A stretch of DNA of 64,000 bases from Eustoma russellianum. Taxonomy: Eukaryota > Streptophyta > Magnoliopsida > Gentianales > Gentianaceae. A model generated the notes under the pieces. It saw only the letters and a list, made by a program, of their open reading frames with translations. It did not search any database and was not told where the DNA came from. Below, piece by piece: positions 45,201 to 56,149 of this stretch. Position numbers and translations under genes: made by a program. The stretch spans positions 32,202,717 through 32,266,716 of the forward strand of contig AP025056.1 of the NCBI GenBank assembly GCA_036186865.1. Direction: 5' to 3'. Numbering within the stretch: the stretch's first letter is position 1; each line of letters begins with the position of its first letter.

Positions 45201-45780
45201 TTGTCCCTTTCCATTCCCATACTTTTTGATGACAATCATACAGCTATACAAGGAAAGTTCTGCTGAGACCATAAAAGCGAGTCTGTGCGTAGCTCGATTT
45301 GGAAGCTGTAGGACAAGTGAGCGTAATGTTGACGTTTTAGAAGTAATAAATATTAGTCATATTGTTCAAGTGAGAATCATTGGTGCTGTTGACTAGTTTG
45401 CAACATTTGTCAGCTGCTTAATACTTGTCTAGATTGAGTTAAATGTGAATTAAATAAGCCTCTAAAGGTGGATGAGCGGGCAGGAACGTCAATATTTGTC
45501 ATATTATACTCGACGGCTAATTTGATTGGTAAGCCTATTGTTAATTCAATTGAAATTTTTTTTCCATTGATTTCAATCATGTATAAAGCTTATTATCTAT
45601 AATCAATTTTTCGTTGATAACTATGGTATATAATAATTGCAATAAATACATCCGATATGATAGGATTTTGCTATAATGACAATTTGTGAATTGATATCCT
45701 ATAATATGGAATGATTTGATACTTTTTATCGCTCCATACTAAGTTGAATAGTGAGAACGCCAATGTTCGACCTGTGTAAC
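42287..45780. other. AT-rich intergenic DNA, no gene recognised
   Basis: About 3.5 kb without a domain-bearing frame, LTR termini or RNA gene that I can support. A short GC-richer patch at 44640-44760 has a 39-codon plus-strand frame (MAKGSLSALLFSSS) without further support. A 61-bp tandem duplication lies at 45128-45249. Confidence 0.55.
45128..45249. repeat. 61-bp tandem duplication
   Basis: Copy 1 (45128-45188) and copy 2 (45189-45249) differ at a single base (CCCAGAC against CCCATAC), so the duplication is recent. Confidence 0.95.
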
Positions 45781-46140
45781 GTTGACTCAAATATCCTTCC
45801 GACGATGCTTTTGTGAGTATGTCTTCAAGCTGGTCCTCTGAGCGTACAAATGGAACTTCAATAACCCGTCGTCGGATTTCTCCATAATGAAATGTCTATC
45901 TACCTCAACATGTTTTGACCGATCATGTTGGACTATATTTTCTAAAATACTGATTGCAGCTTTGTTGTCACATTTTAGCTGAGCTGGGAGTCGCATTAGA
46001 AAACCCACTTTATGCAGTAATTTCTTCAGTCACAATACCTGCATAACTCCTTTGGCAATTCATCTGAATTTTGCTTCTACATTAGACTGCATAATTGCCT
46101 CTAACTAGTGAAAAATATCAAGAAGTAGATCGTCTATCAT
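45780..46140 (-). pseudogene. Copia RNase H scrap
   Basis: The minus strand encodes LKCDNKAAISI, then NIVQHDRSKHVEVDRHFI and, after a frameshift, an EDQLEDILTKA-like end, the C-terminal part of a copia RNase H of a lineage other than A, C and D. No LTR is recognisable nearby. Confidence 0.8.
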
Positions 46141-46639
46141 TTGGATTGTCTGCTCAATCTGCTTGAGGTTGTTTGAAGGCGTTATTGGAGTTTAAAGAGG
46201 CGATCCGTCAAATCAATATGATCCAAGATCATATCAACATGGAACTAATCTTCTGGTGTGCCTGTAAAACCTCAGGTATAGTATCCATTGCAGCGCTCCC
46301 ATGAGTCGAAGCAGTAGAGGTGACATAAAGTGAGTTTTTGTAGTATGCACAAGATATATAACAACATGTACTAAGTAAAAGATAAAACAAAGTCATACCG
46401 GGCTCGCCTGCATTCTTGTAGAATACAGGTGACAGAAAGGAAATGGCCTCCGCGAACCGTCGTTGTGCTCCCATGAACCTCAGCAAGCATAGAAATGTTA
46501 AGCAGATATTAGCGTGCATAAAATAATATGGAACAAACAATGGAAGAGTGCAAAGCATACCGTCGTTGCCTCTATCAATGTTGATACAGGCAACATCCAG
46601 TCAAGACACATGAAACCAATAGTTTTCAAGTATAATCTC
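46141..46639. other. Unassigned stretch, possible 3' part of the LINE
   Basis: A minus-strand frame at 46229-46558 (109 codons, hydrophobic start) matches nothing I know. It may be LINE 3' untranslated sequence or unrelated DNA. No poly(A) tail is visible. Confidence 0.35.
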
Positions 46640-47680
46640 ATTTAGCTATAATCTCAAGGCCATGGTAGCTTTATCCGTCAAGTAGAAGCCACGCACGGAC
46701 TGGGGCAAAGCAAAATCTGATAGAAAAATTGTTGTGGCGGAGAACATGCTGTTGCATTTTGCGAGGTGATGTGCTACCATGTTGGCTTCACGAGGAACAT
46801 GTTGTATAGAACTACCCGTAATAAGCAGGAAGAACCGTAAGTGTTTGTGTATGTCCAATTGTGATGGCGTATAGTCATTAGGGCGAGCATGTTGAACGAC
46901 GTTCAAGCAGTCAGATTCAACTATCAGATTATGATATTGCATTCCAAATTATATGAGACTATACAGCACCACATGAAGTTCCGCTAGGAGGGGTGGGAGA
47001 GGAGGAAGAGAGAAAGATATGGCTCCAACCATATGGCCACAATGATCCCATAAAATTGCTCCCCCTACCGCAACGCTCTTCCCCGCTGCAACATCAACAT
47101 TTAGCTTTAATTTACCTGACGGGGGTAGCTGCCATTTCACTGTTTTTAACTTTGGAAGCTTCATTGCTAGATAGAAACCCTCTTGATTTAAAGACGAAAT
47201 GTTAGCAGCATACTTTTTATCAGACAAAGTAGAAGCCCAACTGTAACATGACTGACGAGCCAATGTGTATAAATTCTGTAAGATAAATCTGTCTCTTCGA
47301 AGATAGCACTAGTATAGACTTTCTATACAGACCAACAAATTAGAGATGGTGCAATGATGCAATATTGGCCCATAACGGATCGAGTAGAGGAAGTCAGCCG
47401 CCATTTCAGTAAGTATGTACGGGGAGAGAGGGTGCTTGGAAGCGGATCATCCAGTGTTAAAGCAAAGAGATTCTATATATCCTTTATGTGGGTGCAGCGA
47501 AGGAAAATATGATTAAGAGTTGCCGCATCGAATTTACAAAATGGGCAGACAAAGGGGCATATGTGGACAAAACGTCATAGATTATCCTCAATGGGAAAAG
47601 CTCTGTGAAATAATTTCCACATAAAGATACTCGGAGACGTAGGAAGAGGAAATCGATGCTTTGGCCGCTCCATATTGATT
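46640..47680 (-). pseudogene. LINE ORF2 3' part: zinc-binding and RNase H-like domains
   Basis: Reading minus from about 47680: a decayed reverse-transcriptase zinc-binding domain (FPIEDNL-like, then CPFVCPFCKFDAATLNHIF in a shifted frame). It is followed by an RNase H-like domain typical of plant L1 elements (WQLPPSGKLKLNVDVAAGKSV, GGAILWDHCGHMVG, LIVESDCLNVVQ, HVPREANMVAHHLAK) ending near 46646. Several stops and shifts are present. The 5' part of this LINE (endonuclease, reverse transcriptase) is not attached; at about 47680 it meets another LINE piece on the opposite strand. Confidence 0.82.
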
Positions 47681-47684
47681 CTCG

Positions 47685-48760
47685 TTGGTGGACACGTTCT
47701 GGTATGGCTGGCCTCATTTGAAGGTAACTGGGGATATTTTTGAGAAAATTGGATTTAGGAATGATATCCGAATTACGTTGTTGGATCAATCGCATATCCT
47801 GCTACCTTTTCATCATAAACCAGATTACTTGAGATGCTTCTATTGGCGATCATGGCAGATTGCCAGTTGTCACATAAAAGTGACGAAATAGGCCGTGGAT
47901 TTTGATCCCCCGCTGATGTGCCGATTGTTCCAGTTAGTTACCGTTTCTGGGATTGTCAATTCATCTTCATCACAACGCATCGCTGTTTGAGATCGCCTGC
48001 ATTATTGGTACTCCAATAAAATTGGATGTTACGACTGCGGATGGCATGCGTCCATCGGTTGCGCGTGTTTGTGTGGAAGTAGATGTTTCCCAAGATTTGC
48101 AAAAGAAGATTTATCTCCAAGGGAAACATAAGCTTATCCTGCAGCAGGTGGTATGTGAAGATTTGCCACCTTTTTGTACTGCATGTAGACGACTGGGGCA
48201 TATAGTAGCTTCATGTGATGATCGAATTCAGATAGCTCAACAGTCTACAAGGCCTCAAAGCCTGAAACTCGATGGACTCCCAAGAAGCATGGTACCTTAT
48301 CCCTTGATCAGGGCACTGCAATGGGTGAGCCAATAACTTTGCTTAGCCGTATTAATTTGGTGCCTCATGTCTCCAGTCAGGATCCTTCTTCATCTGCGAT
48401 TTCTGCTGAAAGGCTGGTACCGTCATCTAATCCATCTGATCCGACCAATCTCAAGATCTCTCCTTCGCGAAATATTCATCTATTACATGTTGACAGAGAG
48501 GATGATGTTTTGTTCAAAAAAATAACACAGGATGACCCTGAGGATTGCCAATACTCAGATTCTGATGTGGGTTATACTGATGCAAATATGCCTCTTGTTG
48601 AAATACAGGACCGCGAGGCTTTATGCCAAATGATGTGCCGCAACTCGGAGAACATAGGCAAGCGGCTGGCCACATATACCACTGTCTCAGATGATCATAA
48701 GTTGTTGGCTGCCTTGTGTGTTTGTTCTGAAGTAGATTAAGACAGATTTATTCATGTTCC
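47685..48760 (+). pseudogene. LINE ORF1 (DUF4283-like and CCHC zinc knuckle)
   Basis: Plus-strand frames show the ORF1 nucleic-acid-binding domain of plant L1 elements (GWPHLKV, EKIGFRNDIRITLLDQSHILL, DYLRCFYWRSWQIASCHIKVTK), then LFEIACIIGTPIKLD and VCVEVDVSQDL, and the knuckle CTACRRLGHIVASC at about 48177-48218. Frames change near 47900 and 48320, and a tail continues to about 48760 (VPPRRRRRAKK). The first domain is truncated at its start where it abuts the minus-strand LINE piece. ORF1 proteins chaperone the LINE RNA. Confidence 0.82.
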
Positions 48761-48838
48761 ACCTCGTCGTCGACGTCGCGCCAAAAAAGACTTGCCTCCA
48801 CGTCCTCCTTTTGTCAGACCTGTAAAGAACCACTAGAA

Positions 48839-48853
48839 GGGGGGGGGGGGGGG
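48839..48853. repeat. Run of 15 G
   Basis: An unbroken homopolymer lies where the related element A LTR has only 6-7 G. Length may be unreliable in assembly. Confidence 0.85.
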
Positions 48854-51097
48854 TTGAATAGTGAGTGTGGAAAAATTGGTTTTTAAAAATTTTTAGTGAC
48901 CAATTACTCACTTCTGAAAACAGATTCTGTTTTTAGATCCTGTTTTTTGATTAACTAAATGATCAGGTTCTGGATCTCCAAAATTTGTGAAATTTTGTGA
49001 CAATGTACTCTCAGATGTTATCTATATGTCATAAAAATTTCAGATTTGAACACAAAGTGTAAGGCCCTGGAGAAATATTTTTAAGTGGACTCTGTTAATT
49101 TGTGAAAAAACTTTCCCTTAGAGTGAAAAATTAATTCCTATTTAATGAAAATTCCAAATGATTTGAAAATTTTATGAAATGTCCCTTATGATGTCTATTA
49201 TAATGGGTTGAAACAGTTTTTCAAAATTCTTTTGGCAAGTATATCAACCACGTTGATATTCTCAACCTTTGTCAATCTAAAAATCAGATTGCACTAGTCT
49301 CAGAACTATGAATGTTTGGATGACTTATACTTATCTAAATTTGATGAAACTTTTGTTAAATGAAACCTAAGACCTTTAGAATTTGATGATTTGTAGAAAA
49401 CATTTGCTATTTTTTAGTGGCGTTGAAGACGATGCAAAAACAGAAATTGAACGTAAAAGTGCTGAAAGTAAGAACACCAACATTGATTCGGTCAAAACGA
49501 CCTAATCCAGCCTTTGAGGACACCTTCCTCAGTATTCACTAATCACCAAAACACCTTAGAACAAGGGTGGCTAGAGTTATACATCAACTCTTTTAATGTG
49601 CACCCCTTTTACAATGAACAACACAAACAATCAACAAAAACTTCACCACCTCACTAAGGAAGGTTTGATCACACCTTGATCAACCTTGTACAAGAAGTGA
49701 AAGTGTATGGGTGGTATAAGTGAAGCCTATACAGATTATGGAATGTATATATGATAGGCTTAAGGCTATGTGCAAGAGAAGAAGATAGGAGAAAAAGAGA
49801 AGTCTTGCTTTGCACTTGATAGAATATGAAAACGAGTCTTGCCCTTTGTTTGATCTTCTTGCTTGCTTTTGTAGATGTTTGAAACGCCCCCTTGGCTGAG
49901 AATGCTCCTGAAGAATGTCTTGAATACCATTGGAAGATACCTTGTATATCCTTGTGACATACCTTTGCTTACTTGGTGAAATGTAATTGGACAAGTGATG
50001 TGTCTTCGCCTTGTTGTCACTCTATGATAGGGTCTTCATTTATCTACCTTGGCACATAAAATATGACCTGGAATTTAACAATAAAAATATGAAAACAATT
50101 CAAATTTCAAATGTATTGGTTTCCAATCAATCATAAGTGTAATTGCCCCATATGTTTGGAATGAATTTGATATTGAAGACTTGCTAAAACTGCCCACTTG
50201 AACATGTGCTTGAATCTTCAGCATTTTTGAACTTTTGAAAGCTTTTCATGTGTGACTTGGTCTCCATCAATACTAGCATTCAATTGTGGATCATTCTCCA
50301 CTAATCATAGTGCAAAATAAGCTCCACCTAGTCTCCAACTCAGCTCAAAATAGGCGTCCAACTTCAGCATGCATGTGCTGAAAATCATTTTTGAATTCGG
50401 ACAAATAATGATGTAGTATCTTCACATACATGGTAAATTTTAATCACCATTTAACTTAGTTCTCTAGAATACTCCAAGACATGTCTTGGATGTGTAAGAC
50501 ATGTCTAGGTACATGTCACATAGTGTAGGAAAAAATATCCCCCTTAAGAATGTAGAAAAACAAATTTTCGACTTTCGTCGATTTTGCGATTTTTCTCCAA
50601 TTTATCACAAACACCTTAGACATGTAAAATTTGTTATACACCATATAATATACATAATATAATGTATAATTTCAGCTCCAAAAGATGAAAAGAATTTCGG
50701 CCATGTTTTGCATTATTTTGAATTTGAATTTTCAAGAAATCAAGGCAAATGATAAGTAATTGATATATGTAATTATGGTATGAATTTGGGGCTGTATTTG
50801 ACATGTGATGCACGAAATTTTCATGTATTTGAAGTGTATATTGGCTAGGTATCTTGGTATGGTAAGTATGTGAACGTCGGTGACGGTTTGGTAGTCTTTT
50901 GATGTTGCAATTTTTGGTTTGCAAACTTGTGACATGTCAGTATATTTTTGGAAGCTTGATGACATGGAATATATGACTTGGAATATGTATATACTCAAAA
51001 GGATGATGTGTATATGGTAGCTTGACGTTGACGTACATTTATGACGTGTCGAAGAAATATCGGGATAAAAATATATAGCTTGTTGTTATAAAAGTGT

Positions 51098-51113
51098 ACA
51101 CACACACACACAG

Positions 51114-51144
<31 letters not shown>

Positions 51145-51209
51145 CATATATATATACATATATATATACATATATATATACATATATATATACATATATA
51201 TATATACAG

Positions 51210-51243
<34 letters not shown>

Positions 51244-51244
51244 G
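51098..51244. repeat. AC / TA / TATACA microsatellite
   Basis: (AC)n passes into (TA)n with regularly spaced TATATACA interruptions at about 10-14 bp spacing. Frames across it (YIYMYIYM repeats) are artefacts. Confidence 0.9.
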
Positions 51245-51706
51245 CAGCCGTGTGTGTGTATATGTAGTATGGAGAATAACTTTTCATTTCAAATTCGTTG
51301 ACAAATAGGCATTTTCAAGTATGTCTCCTTAAGTACTTCATTTATTGAACTAGTTTAGTTGATCTCCTTAAACACTTCATTAAATGAACTAGTTTAGTTC
51401 ATTTAACATTGCACCTGAAAATAGTATAAACACAATAAATGTTTGCCATATGATTTAAGCCTTAACGCTTCATAGCATGTTAGTACAACAATGATATATA
51501 TAAAACATATAAAGCATATTTATCATGTATGCATGTTATGTAACACTTAAATCATGCATTTCGAAAACACGAAACATTTAAATCATGCATTTTCAAATTA
51601 TTCAAACCTCGGTTTCTCAACACCTTCTTCAGTGATTACCCGTAGTGTGACCCCTGGTCTGTATGTTTTCTTCACATACTTCTCGGCTCACATGTTCTCA
51701 ATGAAT

Positions 51707-52515
51707 GTGCTTACATGGAATATGGGAGGTATCCGCACCTCTTTAACCCGACTAATCGCTGTCTTACATGATCATCGTATGTACATTCTTGTTATCATTG
51801 AGCCTAAGCAGCGCGAGGCTAAGCTTCAGTTTTATCCTCTGAGACTAGGGTTCTGTCAAACTCTAGCTACATGTGATGGTAATATATGAGTTTTTTTGGC
51901 AAGACGCAAGTTTTCAGTTGCTGAGCATCGAGCATGGCCAGCAGGCCTCTTTGTTGCATTTTTTTGGCTCCCCATGCAACTGCCCTTATGTTGGACAGTG
52001 GTTTATGGAAAACACACAATCCAAGCTCGCAAACAATTATGGGAGTCCATTATTTCTGACTCTCAGATTAATCTGGATCTATGTGTACTAGACAGGGAGT
52101 TTAACACGTTTATGAGGCTTGAAGAACATCGTGGACAAACTTCTCCAACGTTGAGCTCTCTCTCAGATTTCATTGCATGTGTGGACCACTGTAACCTTCG
52201 GAAGTTCCTAGCACGGGCTCTCAGTTTACATGGGTGAGAGGTTCTGGTATTAATCGGGTTCAACAACGACTAGATCGCATGTTATTTAATCATAGCTTCG
52301 TTGATTATTTTGCTAATGTGGTTTTGCAGAACTTGCGACAGGTCTCTTCAGACCATTCACCTCTTCTGCTTCGCTACACGTTGACATCTGACAAACCTCC
52401 AGCTCCTTTTGGTTTTCTAAATGCATGGGTCTCCCATGCTGATTTCCGTACATATGTTGCTTCTTCCTGACAGCAGTATCCGACAGTTAGGGGAATGCGT
52501 GGCCTATATAATAAA
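51707..52515 (+). pseudogene. LINE ORF2 endonuclease fragment
   Basis: The plus strand encodes an apurinic-type endonuclease domain: MNVLTWNMGGIR with the catalytic Asn, IIEPK with the metal-binding Glu, a tract from 51896 to 52237 in another frame, and VSSDHSPLLLRY with the catalytic His near 52360. It then continues into the linker (PPAPFGFLNAWVSHADF, YPTVRGM), where it stops at about 52515, joined directly to the truncated LTR of element E. Frame breaks at about 51889 and 52240 and a stop at 52468. The downstream reverse transcriptase is missing on this strand. Confidence 0.82.
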
Positions 52516-53290
52516 TAAGAATTAAATATTAGATTAATTGGTATTTATTGAGGGGTTGAATATTAGAATTAATTAGTATTTAATTTAGAATTAAATATTA
52601 GAATTAATAATTAAAGAAAAAGGGTTTAAATAAAATACAATTTAGAAATTCCAGTTTTGCCCTTCCCCATGACAAAAACTGACAAAGCGTCAGTTTTCCC
52701 CATTCTATCAGAAAGCGTCGATCTTCCTCTCTTCCAAGCCCTAGCCGACCCCATAGCAGGAGAAGGAGAGAGCCTCCAAGAGTTAATCCAAATCTCGTCT
52801 GTTTTTCAATCCGAGTATCAGTAAGCAAAGGCAAGTAACTTTCTTATGAGTTCCTACGATTTGTGAAGGAAAAAGGCCTATTTTTGATATCAAAATGGAT
52901 CACCATGAAGTAGTTTCTTTCTGTGGATCTATACGTGATTTATGTGTTTTGGTTTTGAGATTTGGCCACTATTTCTTGGAAATCGTTTTGTTATTGTTGT
53001 TGATTATGTGAGATCATGCAAAACCCAATCCCTTGAACCCTATTTTGTGGCTATTTTCGGTTGAAGGGAAAGGAGAGTGAAAAGGTGAGATTTTGGGTTT
53101 GTTTGGATGGATGATTAGAGTTTTAAACTGGAATCTTTGTTTTGTATGTGAATGTTGATGTTTTGGTGAGTTAAGCGTGGATTGATAGTGAGGATTAGGC
53201 TTGGAATGGTTTGAAGGAAGTTGGGATCAATTTGGGGATTTGGATCTGCAGTTTCTGCAGAAATCGCGGGTTGGAAATTCTAGAATCGTT

Positions 53291-53540
53291 GACATCAATC
53301 GATCTATGTCAGTGACTGACGTACATCGATCGATCGATGTATAGCTAAGGGAGAGACTGATGTGGTTCAGATTTATGTGGATCGATCGATGTATAGATGA
53401 GGGAGAGATCGATGTATCCTGACGGATGTCGATCGATCAATGTGAGGGGACGACGTCACTTCGACCGATCGATGTAGGCTGAGGGAGAGATTGATGTGCT
53501 CTGATGGACGTGGATCGATAGACGTCAGGGGCTGATGTCC
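53291..53540. repeat. GATC palindrome array (5' LTR of E)
   Basis: Degenerate copies of ATCGATCGATCGATGT alternate with GAGGGAGAGATCGATGT segments. It has the same two-part design as the arrays in element B and in the solo LTR at 9405-10818, with more mutations. Confidence 0.85.
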
Positions 53541-53811
53541 ATCAGTTTTGTGGAAAAGAAGGGGAAGAAAAGGGGAAGCCAGGGGATCCTTTGGGTGACC
53601 TTATAGACTTCTTAAGACAATATTGAGGTTAGGGAAAGTTGTGTGTATGTTTCATAAGATTGTGAACCAATGGTGAGTAATTGTGAGATGTGTTTAAGTG
53701 AGTGCATAAGAGGAGACTTATGTGATTGAAGTCTGTGATTGAATGATGAGAAGTTGTGCATTTTTGCATCATGGCACTTGCATTGCATTATGATTTGATA
53801 AGAGCTGTGCC

Positions 53812-54016
53812 TTGGCACAGGGTATAAAGTTTGCGAAATGAGCTGTGGTGCGTTACAGGGTATAAAGACAAGGTGTAACCATCACAGGGTATAAAGTGAG
53901 TTGTAATGTGACACAGGGTATAAAGACAAGCTGTGGAACATTACAGGGTATAAAGTTAAGATGTGGTGTGTCACAGTGTATAAAGACAAGCTGTGGCCCA
54001 TCACAGGATATAAAGT
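53812..54016. repeat. Seven short hairpins each followed by (CA)GGGTATAAAG (5' LTR of E)
   Basis: Units at about 25-38 bp spacing end in CAGGGTATAAAG or a variant and begin with an inverted repeat: CTGTGCC/GGCACAG (53814-53829), CTGT/ACAG, GTG/CAC, TGT/ACA, CTGT/ACAG, TGTG/CACA and CTGTG/CACAG. CAGGGTATAAAG also occurs in the hairpin array of element B (minus strand, near 17135-17147), so the arrays are probably related. Confidence 0.8.
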
Positions 54017-54706
54017 TATGTGACCGGACATTATGACATGCATTGCACTGTTTTGAAAAGTATTGCATAAGAATTTGCGACCGTGTGGTGTAGTGCATAT
54101 TTTGAATTGGCATGCATCACGTGAGTCGTTATGGTGTAGTTGATTTGTAAGGGAATTGTTATTGAACTGTTTATTGCTTGTGCTTTATTGTTCTTTGTGA
54201 TGTTATGCTAGTGACTTATGACCTTTAAATTATACAAGACATGTGCCCCTTTACCCCTTGATATGGATATTACTCATGTCTTGCCATGTGTTGATCCCGT
54301 ATGTCTTATAAGCGGGTTACTTGCTAGCGTTTTTCGCTAAGAGTTCTACCCGTTGTCTTGCAGATAGGGCCGAATATGATATGATCTTTATTGAGGACGA
54401 TGGTGAGTGGGCCGAATGGGATGAGTAGAGCTTCTTGGGATATGCCTTGCCATATTGGGATGTTTAAACTTCTCTCTTATCCACTTAAGTATTTAGTTGG
54501 CTGCGACCAAGAACAATCTTTTGTAATTACATATTTCTGGATGTTCGGATTTGAGGAATTAGTTTCTATTTACATATGTCTCCGCGCTTATTTCTCTTAC
54601 GTCAGTGATGATGTGTATTCGAGAGATGAGACTTCTTGTAATCCTCTAAGTAGTCTACGACGAGTGCATCAGTTCGGGTCCGCTGTCTGGGCTGGGGCGC
54701 TACAGG

Positions 54707-54718
54707 TGGTATCCAAGC
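54707..54718 (+). other. Primer binding site of element E (initiator Met tRNA type)
   Basis: TGGTATCCAAGC lies two bases after the LTR and differs at two positions from the usual initiator-methionine site. Confidence 0.8.
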
Positions 54719-54989
54719 CTAGGCTTCAGATCTACCTCGGAGACCTAGGTTATATCATATAGAGTCTTAAGCTATGATTTTGACCTTAAGTTGAATCATA
54801 GGTCTAAGTATTTGATCTTGGATATAAGTTGGACTGGGTTGGGTGTGTGCGAGCGCGATATAACTTAATTAAAGATTAGACGGTTTATCCCATTTAAAGT
54901 ATGCAAGTTCCGTTCCGTAGAACACTTATGAGCCTTCAGTACTGTCTTTTGAATCGCTAAACGCTGATAAGTACTGTTCTTGCAGAAAG

Positions 54990-56061
54990 ATGCCTCCAAG
55001 AAGAGATAACTCTGGAAACGGTGGCAACAGGAATGAGAACCCACAGCCACCGCAAGTGGTAGTGCCACAAGCACTAATGGATGCTATAACGGTGATAGCA
55101 TAGGGAGTTGCTCAGCAGCAACAGCAGCCTCCTCCACCACCGCCTCAGCATGGTATACGATATTACATCAGGGAAATGCAGAAGATGTATGCCCCCACAT
55201 TTGAAGGGACCACGGATCCAGAGGTTGCAGAATTCTGGTTGGAGGAAGTGGAAAAGTGCTTCAGGCTAATGCAAGTGCCTGAAGAAAACAAAGTGGATGT
55301 GGCCACACCCCTGCTGATTGGCCGAGCCAATGCCTGGTGGAATGGTACGCTTCCTAAGATGACTCCCCCTATCTTGTGGAGGCAATTCGTTGAGGCTTAT
55401 AAGCATTACTATATGCCTGAGACAGCTATCCTTGAGAAGATGAGGCAGTTTGATAAAGTAGAGCAGGATAGGATGTCCATTTCTGATTATGCTGACCGGT
55501 TCCATGCCTTGGAAAAATTCACGCCCATGGTGTTGGAAAATAACAGGACGAAGATGCTCAAGTTTGAGCAAGGTTTGAACCCCCGCATTCGGACAGCTAT
55601 AGCAGGGTCTAGTTTGAAAACTTTTGTTGAGATGTTGGATGTTTGTTACCGCGTAGAAAGCGATATGCGCAGGTCCCAGCCTAGAGAGGCTCGTGACGAC
55701 ACCGGCAAGAGGCCGAGGGACGATAGGAGTGGTGGTAGACCCGGGCATTGGTTCAAAATTCCCCGGAGAGGCCAAACAAGACAGTTCCAGAGGGCACCAC
55801 AGCAAAGTCAGCCTGATCGGCAGGCGTCCGGAGTGTTCCCATATTGCCAGAAAAATCATGTGGGAGTGTGTTGGAAGAAGACGGGAGTGTGCTTTAAGTG
55901 TGTCAAGACAAACCACAGAATCAAGGATTGCCCCGAATGAAAGCAAAGGCCACAGGGAGATGTAGGGCCATCGCAACAGCAGAGAGCTAGGCCCAAGACC
56001 AATGCCAGAGTCCATGTCATGACGGATACCGAGGTGCAGGAGAACACCGACGTCATGACAG
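54990..56061 (+). pseudogene. Gag of element E
   Basis: Starts at ATG 54990 (MPPRRDNSGNGG). It has an N/P/Q-rich leader interrupted by a TAG at 55099-55101, then the gypsy gag core (FEGTTDPEVAEFWLEEVEKC, RANAWWNGTLPKM, EKMRQFDKVEQD, YADRFHALEKF), a basic stretch and the knuckle CFKCVKTNHRIKDC. In the knuckle the usual Gly before His is Asn. A TGA at 55938-55940 replaces the Trp codon found in element B. The exon ends at the GT of the intron at 56062. Confidence 0.9.
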
Positions 56062-56149
56062 GTATGACTTAAGTTAAATTTTAGTTGTTTAAGTTGGAAT
56101 TAAATCTGCTTTACGTGAAATTTTCATGTGCTATGCTCTTTGTGAATAG
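56062..56149 (+). other. Short GT-AG intron between zinc knuckle and protease of element E
   Basis: Begins GTATGACTTAAG, ends TTTGTGAATAG, 88 bp. The coding frame continues across it in the same phase as in element B. Confidence 0.85.

Larger units (their letters stand above)
48821..51600. mobile_element. Unresolved insertion splitting the LINE, Sirevirus-like left end
   Basis: LINE ORF1 ends and the endonuclease resumes near 51700, so 2.8 kb is foreign or rearranged. The left edge, TGTAAAGAACCACTAGAAGG followed by a G-run and TTGAATAGTGAG, resembles the terminus of a Sirevirus LTR read from its 3' end. A pyrimidine run (ATATCCCCCTTAAG) near 50537 could be a polypurine tract on the minus strand. 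I find no matching right LTR end or clean target duplication, so limits and type are uncertain. No coding domain is recognisable. Confidence 0.45.
52516..54704 (+). repeat. 5' LTR of element E, start missing
   Basis: Matches 59624-61923 from about its 83rd base onward; the terminus TGTTATGCCCC is absent and LINE sequence abuts directly. Ends GGGGCGCTACA. Contains a GATC palindrome array (53291-53540) and a short-hairpin array (53812-54016). Confidence 0.92.

Noticed and set aside
46229..46558. A 109-codon minus-strand frame with GT-like borders that might be a host-gene exon
   Set aside because: No neighbouring exon or known domain; it sits between retrotransposon fragments and gives no coherent product.
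50995..51287. Frames rich in YIYMYIYI
   Set aside because: Translation of the TATACA microsatellite.
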